Part shown: piece after piece, positions 20,901 to 24,601 of the stretch
How positions within the stretch are numbered: the first letter of the stretch is position 1
Layout: each line of letters starts with the position of its first letter
Assembly: GCA_943370145.1 (NCBI GenBank)
Contig: CALRPY020000063.1
Location: 1-24,601, forward strand
Direction of reading: 5' to 3'
From: Ga0077536 sp943370145
GTDB taxonomy: Bacteria; Pseudomonadota; Gammaproteobacteria; Ga0077536
Length of the DNA stretch: 24,601 nucleotides
Program-made: the position numbers and the translations under genes
The notes under the pieces: model-generated
Told to the model about the DNA's origin: nothing
Database searches by the model: none
Seen by the model: the letters and a program-made list of their open reading frames with translations, nothing else

Positions 20901-23315
20901 TCAGCCGCGCGCGGCCTCGAACTCGGCGGGGTCATAGGCTTCGCCGACGAGCAGGTCGTGGCGGAATGCGAAACGCGGCTTCACGAACCACACGAGCAGC
21001 GGCAGCACCAGCAGCGCGAGGACCATGTTGATCGCCATGATCACGATGATCAGCAGGCCCATGTCGGCCACGAATTTCAGATCCGACAGGAAGTACCACG
21101 GCGCGATGCCCAGCGCCATGATCGTCGCGGTGAACAGGATGGCCTTGCCGGTCGTCGCGAGCGCCGCGGTGATGGCCAGCGCCCAGTCACCTTCGCGGTG
21201 GTGGAACTCCTCGCAGATCCGGGACAGCAGGTAGATGCCGTAGTCGATGCCGACGCCGAGGCCGATCGCGGCGACGATCAGCGAGTTCACGTCGAGCCCG
21301 ACGCCCATCAGGTGCATTGCGGCATACAGCACCTGGTTCGCGAGATTGACCGGCACGAGCAGCAGGAAGCCCGCCACCAGTGAACGGTAGGCCAGGCTGC
21401 AGGTGAGCAGGATGAACACGTTCATCAGGCCGACGACCACCCAGTGATAGCGGTCGATCACGAGATTGACCGCCTGCTGCAGCGGGATGGTGCCCGTGCC
21501 GAGGCGGACGCGGAAGAATTCGTGATCGGTGCCGACCGCGTCGACCGCCGCGCGCGCCGCGGCGAGCGCGGCGTCCACCGTCTCCTGCCGGTTGTCGCGA
21601 TACCACAGCGAGACCGTCGCGTGATGCCACTTCTCGTCGACGACGTGTCCGAAATTCTTCGCGCTGCTGCCCATGGTCACGCCGAAGGCGGCGGCGCTCA
21701 TCGCCCGGCTGTCCGGATCCAGCGGCAGCCATTTCGTGTGCCCACCGTTGAAGAGCCGATTGCCCTCCATCATGTAGTCGGCGAAGGTCAGGGTCGCGCG
21801 CGGCGGGTCGACGCCTTCCTCCATGATCCGCTGCAGCTTCTGCGCGGTCTGCACCATGTCGACCTTCTGCACCTCGAAATCGAGGCTGTCCGGATCCTTG
21901 CCCTCGAGCACGATTTCCAGCGTGTTGACGCCGGGGAAGTGCGCGTTGATCGCGCGCACGGCCGTGTTGAACTCGGAGTCGTGCCAGAACAGGCTGCTGC
22001 CTTCGACCGGATTGCCGACCTTGATCTGCGCCGCGATGTACACGGCAAGGATGCCGCCGGCCACGACCACGCACGCGCTGGCCGGCGCGCGGCGCCCGGT
22101 GGAGAGGCTCGCGATGGCGGCGAGCAGGCCCTGCAGGCGGCGATGCGCCCCGGTCTCGCGGCCGCGGCCGACGACTGCGTCGATATTGCGCGGCGGCGGC
22201 AGCGACGACAGCAGCAGCGAGATCAGCACCACGCCGGTCGGAATCAGCCACACCGCCCACATGCCGCAGAAGATCGCGTGCCGCACCATGGCCGGAATTG
22301 GCGCGAAGCCGACGATCGCGATGCCGAGGATGTCGGTGATGATGCCGATGACGCTCGGCGCCATCATCACGCTCATGGTGATCTCCGCGGCCTTGCCCCG
22401 GTCGCCGACCTCGGCGTAGACCTCGTAGAAGCGCTCGGTGAACTGCACGGAGTGCGAGAACGAGCGCGCGGTCAGCAGCAGCGGCACGACCATCAGCAGG
22501 GGTTCGATAGGGATGCCGAGCCAGCCGACGAGCCCGAAGGCCCAGATGCCGGCGGTCGCGCTGGTGATGATCGGCGTGACGATGCCGACGGTGTTGCGCA
22601 TGTACAGCGCGAGCGCGAGCAGCAGCGCGCCGACCGTCACCGCGAAGATGCCGATCATCTGCATCTCGTACTGGTAGGTCCAGCCGATCAGCATCGGCTG
22701 GCCGGCGACGTGCACGTCGTGGTGCTCGTCGCGCGCGGCCTCGACGAGGCCCTGCACGTAGGCGAACGCCTCGCCGTAGTCGAGGCGCTGCTCGATGAAG
22801 GTCGCGGTGACGAGCGTCGCGCTGTCGTCGCGCGAAATGAGGAAGACGCGGGTGTTCGGCGACTTGTCGACGAGGGCCCTGAAGCGCGCGAGCTCCGCCG
22901 CCGTCTCCGGGGGCTTGTCCTCCATCAGCGGGCGCATGTCGATGCCGTTCGCGGTCGATTCGCTGTAGCGCGCCTTGGTGCTCGCGATGGAGAGGATAAG
23001 GTCGTGGTCGACGCCGGGCGCGAGGTCGATGTCGCGCGTGAAGCGCCAGACCTTGGCGAGCGTGTCGGCGTTGTAGATGTCGCCGTCCCGGCGCTTGAGC
23101 ATCACCGCGACCGTCAGCGGATTGCCGAAGCCCGGGTGATCCTTGTAGACCTGCACGTACGGGTCGTCCGCGGGCAGCAGGTCCGAGAACACCGTCTGCA
23201 ATTGCACCTTCGGCAGGCCGGCGGCGAAGAAGGCCGTGACCAGGGCGAAGGCGGTCCAGGCAAACGCGCGGTGAGTGAGCACCCAGCGGGCAAGACGATG
23301 GCGGAGCGAATACAT
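20901..23315 (-). CDS. MMPL/RND-superfamily exporter (HAE3-like)
   Basis: The product is 804 aa with the RND layout: TM1 (about 17-34), a large periplasmic loop (35-215), TM2-6 (about 216-375), a cytoplasmic link, TM7 (about 413-433), a second periplasmic loop (435-625) and TM8-12 (626-785). The MMPL motif GVGIDYGIYLLSR lies in the second half, and SHSVQFTERFYEV is the matching region of the first half. Loop 1 begins FSDLLPADDPYVQVY, common in this group. Family members move lipids, hopanoids or hydrophobic compounds using the proton gradient. No outer-membrane partner or fusion protein is in the window. The ribosome site is weak (AAAGG). Confidence 0.9.
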   Translation of the reverse strand: MYSLRHRLARWVLTHRAFAWTAFALVTAFFAAGLPKVQLQTVFSDLLPADDPYVQVYKDHPGFGNPLTVAVMLKRRDGDIYNADTLAKVWRFTRDIDLAPGVDHDLILSIASTKARYSESTANGIDMRPLMEDKPPETAAELARFRALVDKSPNTRVFLISRDDSATLVTATFIEQRLDYGEAFAYVQGLVEAARDEHHDVHVAGQPMLIGWTYQYEMQMIGIFAVTVGALLLALALYMRNTVGIVTPIITSATAGIWAFGLVGWLGIPIEPLLMVVPLLLTARSFSHSVQFTERFYEVYAEVGDRGKAAEITMSVMMAPSVIGIITDILGIAIVGFAPIPAMVRHAIFCGMWAVWLIPTGVVLISLLLSSLPPPRNIDAVVGRGRETGAHRRLQGLLAAIASLSTGRRAPASACVVVAGGILAVYIAAQIKVGNPVEGSSLFWHDSEFNTAVRAINAHFPGVNTLEIVLEGKDPDSLDFEVQKVDMVQTAQKLQRIMEEGVDPPRATLTFADYMMEGNRLFNGGHTKWLPLDPDSRAMSAAAFGVTMGSSAKNFGHVVDEKWHHATVSLWYRDNRQETVDAALAAARAAVDAVGTDHEFFRVRLGTGTIPLQQAVNLVIDRYHWVVVGLMNVFILLTCSLAYRSLVAGFLLLVPVNLANQVLYAAMHLMGVGLDVNSLIVAAIGLGVGIDYGIYLLSRICEEFHHREGDWALAITAALATTGKAILFTATIMALGIAPWYFLSDLKFVADMGLLIIVIMAINMVLALLVLPLLVWFVKPRFAFRHDLLVGEAYDPAEFEAARG

Positions 23316-23477
23316 GCGGCCGGGCCTTTCGTGTCGCGAAGGTCTGGTCGCGGACGGTAACCGAAGGGCTCGCCGAAGGCGACCGCCGGGCCGGGTGGCC
23401 CCGCAAAGACTGTCGGCAATTCTTGCGGGCGGTCAGGCGGTGGCCGGGCAAGTGCCTGATCCGTCGAGGCGCTCCGG

Positions 23478-23493
23478 TGGCACAGCGCTTGCT
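23478..23493 (+). promoter_or_regulatory. Sigma-54 (RpoN) -24/-12 promoter
   Basis: TGGCAC (23478-23483), five bases, TTGCT (23489-23493). The GG and GC pairs are exactly 12 bases apart (23479 and 23491). This matches the consensus TGGCAC-N5-TTGCW. Transcription would start near 23504, about 55 bases before the MqnA/MqnD-family gene. The bacterial enhancer binding site was not identified. Confidence 0.55.
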
Positions 23494-23558
23494 CCGCTTG
23501 AGGTGGTGCGGGTTCGAGGGCCCGCCGTTCGATTCACCGCCAGCCAGCGAGACCCGCC

Positions 23559-24425
23559 ATGACCGAGCGCCTGACCATTGCCTACACGCCCGATCCCGAT
23601 GACGCCTTCCACTATTGCGCGCTCGAGACGGGCCGCATCCGGCCGCCCGCGGGCCATGCGTTGGCCTTCGAACACCGCCACATCAGGGATCTCAACGAGA
23701 GTTGCCTGCGCGGGGACTATGACGTCTGCGCGATCTCCTCGGTGTTCTATCCGGCGATAGACGAGACCTACGTGATCCTCGGCTCCGGCGCGAGTGTCGG
23801 CCGAGGCTACGGTCCGGTGCTCGGTGGCCGCGAGGGTGAGGACTACACGTCGCTCGCCGGGAAGCGCGTCGCCGTCCCCGGCGCCAACACCACCGGCACC
23901 TTCCTGCTGCGCTATTTCTACTCGGGCTTCACCGAGGTGCCGATGCCCTTCGACGAGGTCGAGGACGCGATCCTCGATGGCCGCGTCGATGCCGGCGTGC
24001 TGATCCACGAGGAGCTGCTGAATTTCGGCGAGCGCCGCATCCGGCAGATCTGCTGCCTCGGCAACCGCTGGTTCGAGCACTCGGGCCTGCCGCTGCCGGT
24101 CGGGCTCAACGTCGCGCGCCGCAGCCTGGGCCTGCCGACGATCCAGCTGCTGGAGAACCTCGTCCACGCCAGCATGGCCTGGGCGCTCGCGCATCCCGAC
24201 GAGGCGATGGACTTCGCGAGCCGCTTCGGGCGCGGCCCGGCGAGCCGGGTGCGCGAGGACTTCGTCGCGAGGTTCGCGAACAGCGACACGCTCCTGATGC
24301 CGCCCGACGTGCGGCTGGGCCTGTCGGCGCTGTACACCAAGGCGCAGCGGCGCGGCTTCATCGCACGCCTGCCGCGGCTCGACGTCGTCGACCCTGTCCC
24401 GCTGCCGCCGCAAGCCGCGGCTTGA
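23559..24425 (+). CDS. MqnA/MqnD-family (menaquinone-type, periplasmic-binding fold) protein
   Basis: The product is 288 aa, no signal peptide. The N-terminus IAYTPDPDDAFHYCALETG (7-25) resembles the 'SPCPNDTF' start of MqnD (1,4-dihydroxy-6-naphthoate synthase); then YDVCAISSVFYPA, VAVPGANTTGTFLLRYF and DAGVLIHEELLNF follow the MqnA/MqnD pattern of two-lobed ligand-binding folds. MqnD cleaves cyclic de-hypoxanthinyl futalosine in the alternative menaquinone route. No other mqn gene is near, so it could be an orphan with another substrate. It sits behind a sigma-54-type promoter, divergent from the MMPL gene. There is no clear ribosome site. Confidence 0.75.
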   Translation: MTERLTIAYTPDPDDAFHYCALETGRIRPPAGHALAFEHRHIRDLNESCLRGDYDVCAISSVFYPAIDETYVILGSGASVGRGYGPVLGGREGEDYTSLAGKRVAVPGANTTGTFLLRYFYSGFTEVPMPFDEVEDAILDGRVDAGVLIHEELLNFGERRIRQICCLGNRWFEHSGLPLPVGLNVARRSLGLPTIQLLENLVHASMAWALAHPDEAMDFASRFGRGPASRVREDFVARFANSDTLLMPPDVRLGLSALYTKAQRRGFIARLPRLDVVDPVPLPPQAAA

Positions 24426-24462
24426 GGCGCGGTCCGTCGCGGCCCGGCGCGAGGTACAGCCG

Positions 24463-24601
24463 ATGAATATCCTGCTGACCGGTGCGACCGGTTACCTCGG
24501 CAAGCACCTGCTGGCGGCGATGCTGCGCGCCGGCCACCGGGTGACCGCGCTGGTGCGCGGCGGCAGCGCGGCGCGGCTCACGGCCGCGCTCGCGCCGTTC
24601 G
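24463..24601 (+). CDS. Extended SDR / NAD-dependent epimerase-dehydratase, N-terminal fragment
   Basis: The first 46 codons are present and the window then ends. MNILLTGATGYLGKHLL carries the nucleotide-binding GxxGxxG (G7, G10, G13) of extended short-chain dehydrogenases, and VTALVRGG is the second strand where NADP specificity is read. GAGG stands eight bases before the ATG. It begins 37 bases after the MqnA/MqnD-family gene and is probably in the same transcript. Specific function cannot be assigned. Confidence 0.85.
   Translation, partial: MNILLTGATGYLGKHLLAAMLRAGHRVTALVRGGSAARLTAALAPF

Noticed and set aside
21444..23360. A 638-codon open frame opposite the MMPL exporter gene
   Set aside because: Shadow frame rich in Arg, Asp and His with no domain; the minus-strand exporter is clear.
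23504..23525. GCGGGTTCGAGGGCCCGC looks like a tRNA T-arm
   Set aside because: No acceptor stem, anticodon arm or D-arm can be placed around it; a chance hairpin in a promoter region.

Overview
This is a high-GC, gene-dense window from a free-living proteobacterium. The gene mix suggests a high-GC gammaproteobacterium (Steroidobacterales/Nevskiales-like), but this is inferred from gene content only. The mix includes a YceH homologue, a YfcG-type GST, CnoX/YbbN, a soluble bacterial P450, a PQQ dehydrogenase, a large MMPL/RND exporter and intergenic REP-like palindromes. I place 20 complete genes and two partial ones. I see no rRNA, tRNA, CRISPR array or phage genes.

Layout. 1-203: end of a luciferase-like monooxygenase gene plus its terminator. 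249-5695: a membrane-lipid remodelling locus. On the minus strand are btaA and btaB (betaine-lipid synthesis) followed by a beta-CASP nuclease-like gene. Divergent on the plus strand are a PlcP-like phospholipase C and an Agt-like glycosyltransferase. Two tandem Pho boxes lie just upstream of btaA, so the logic of the locus is readable: under phosphate starvation phospholipids are cut to diacylglycerol, which is recapped as the phosphorus-free betaine lipid and glycolipids. 5696-6237: non-coding, with palindromic repeats. 6238-11651: a small CxxC protein with a CobW GTPase, a polysaccharide deacetylase divergent from a nitrilase-family hydrolase, a DUF2695 protein, and a GST plus thioredoxin/CnoX pair. 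11660-12084: a 393-bp transposon-like element inside a REP-like hairpin. 12140-14864: an exported cyclase-family protein, a membrane hydrolase and a ferritin-like protein. 14930-18708: a P450 divergent from a Tat-exported Rieske protein and a PQQ dehydrogenase with a lanthanide-type active site. 18751-20203: REP hairpins, a GST-like gene and a second copy of the transposon-like element. 20234-24601: yceH, an MMPL exporter, an MqnA/MqnD-family gene behind a sigma-54-type promoter, and the start of an SDR/epimerase gene.

The most notable material is of two kinds. (1) The compact, apparently PhoB-controlled lipid-remodelling locus, with a possibly leaderless btaA. (2) A family of structured, non-coding repeats. 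Two elements (11676-12068 and 19743-20186) have terminal inverted repeats resembling the ends of IS50/Tn5. The second is flanked by an 11-bp direct repeat that exactly reconstructs an uninterrupted REP hairpin seen 1 kb away. Both carry an internal core bounded by inverted repeats whose orientation differs relative to a neighbouring module, which looks like past inversion.
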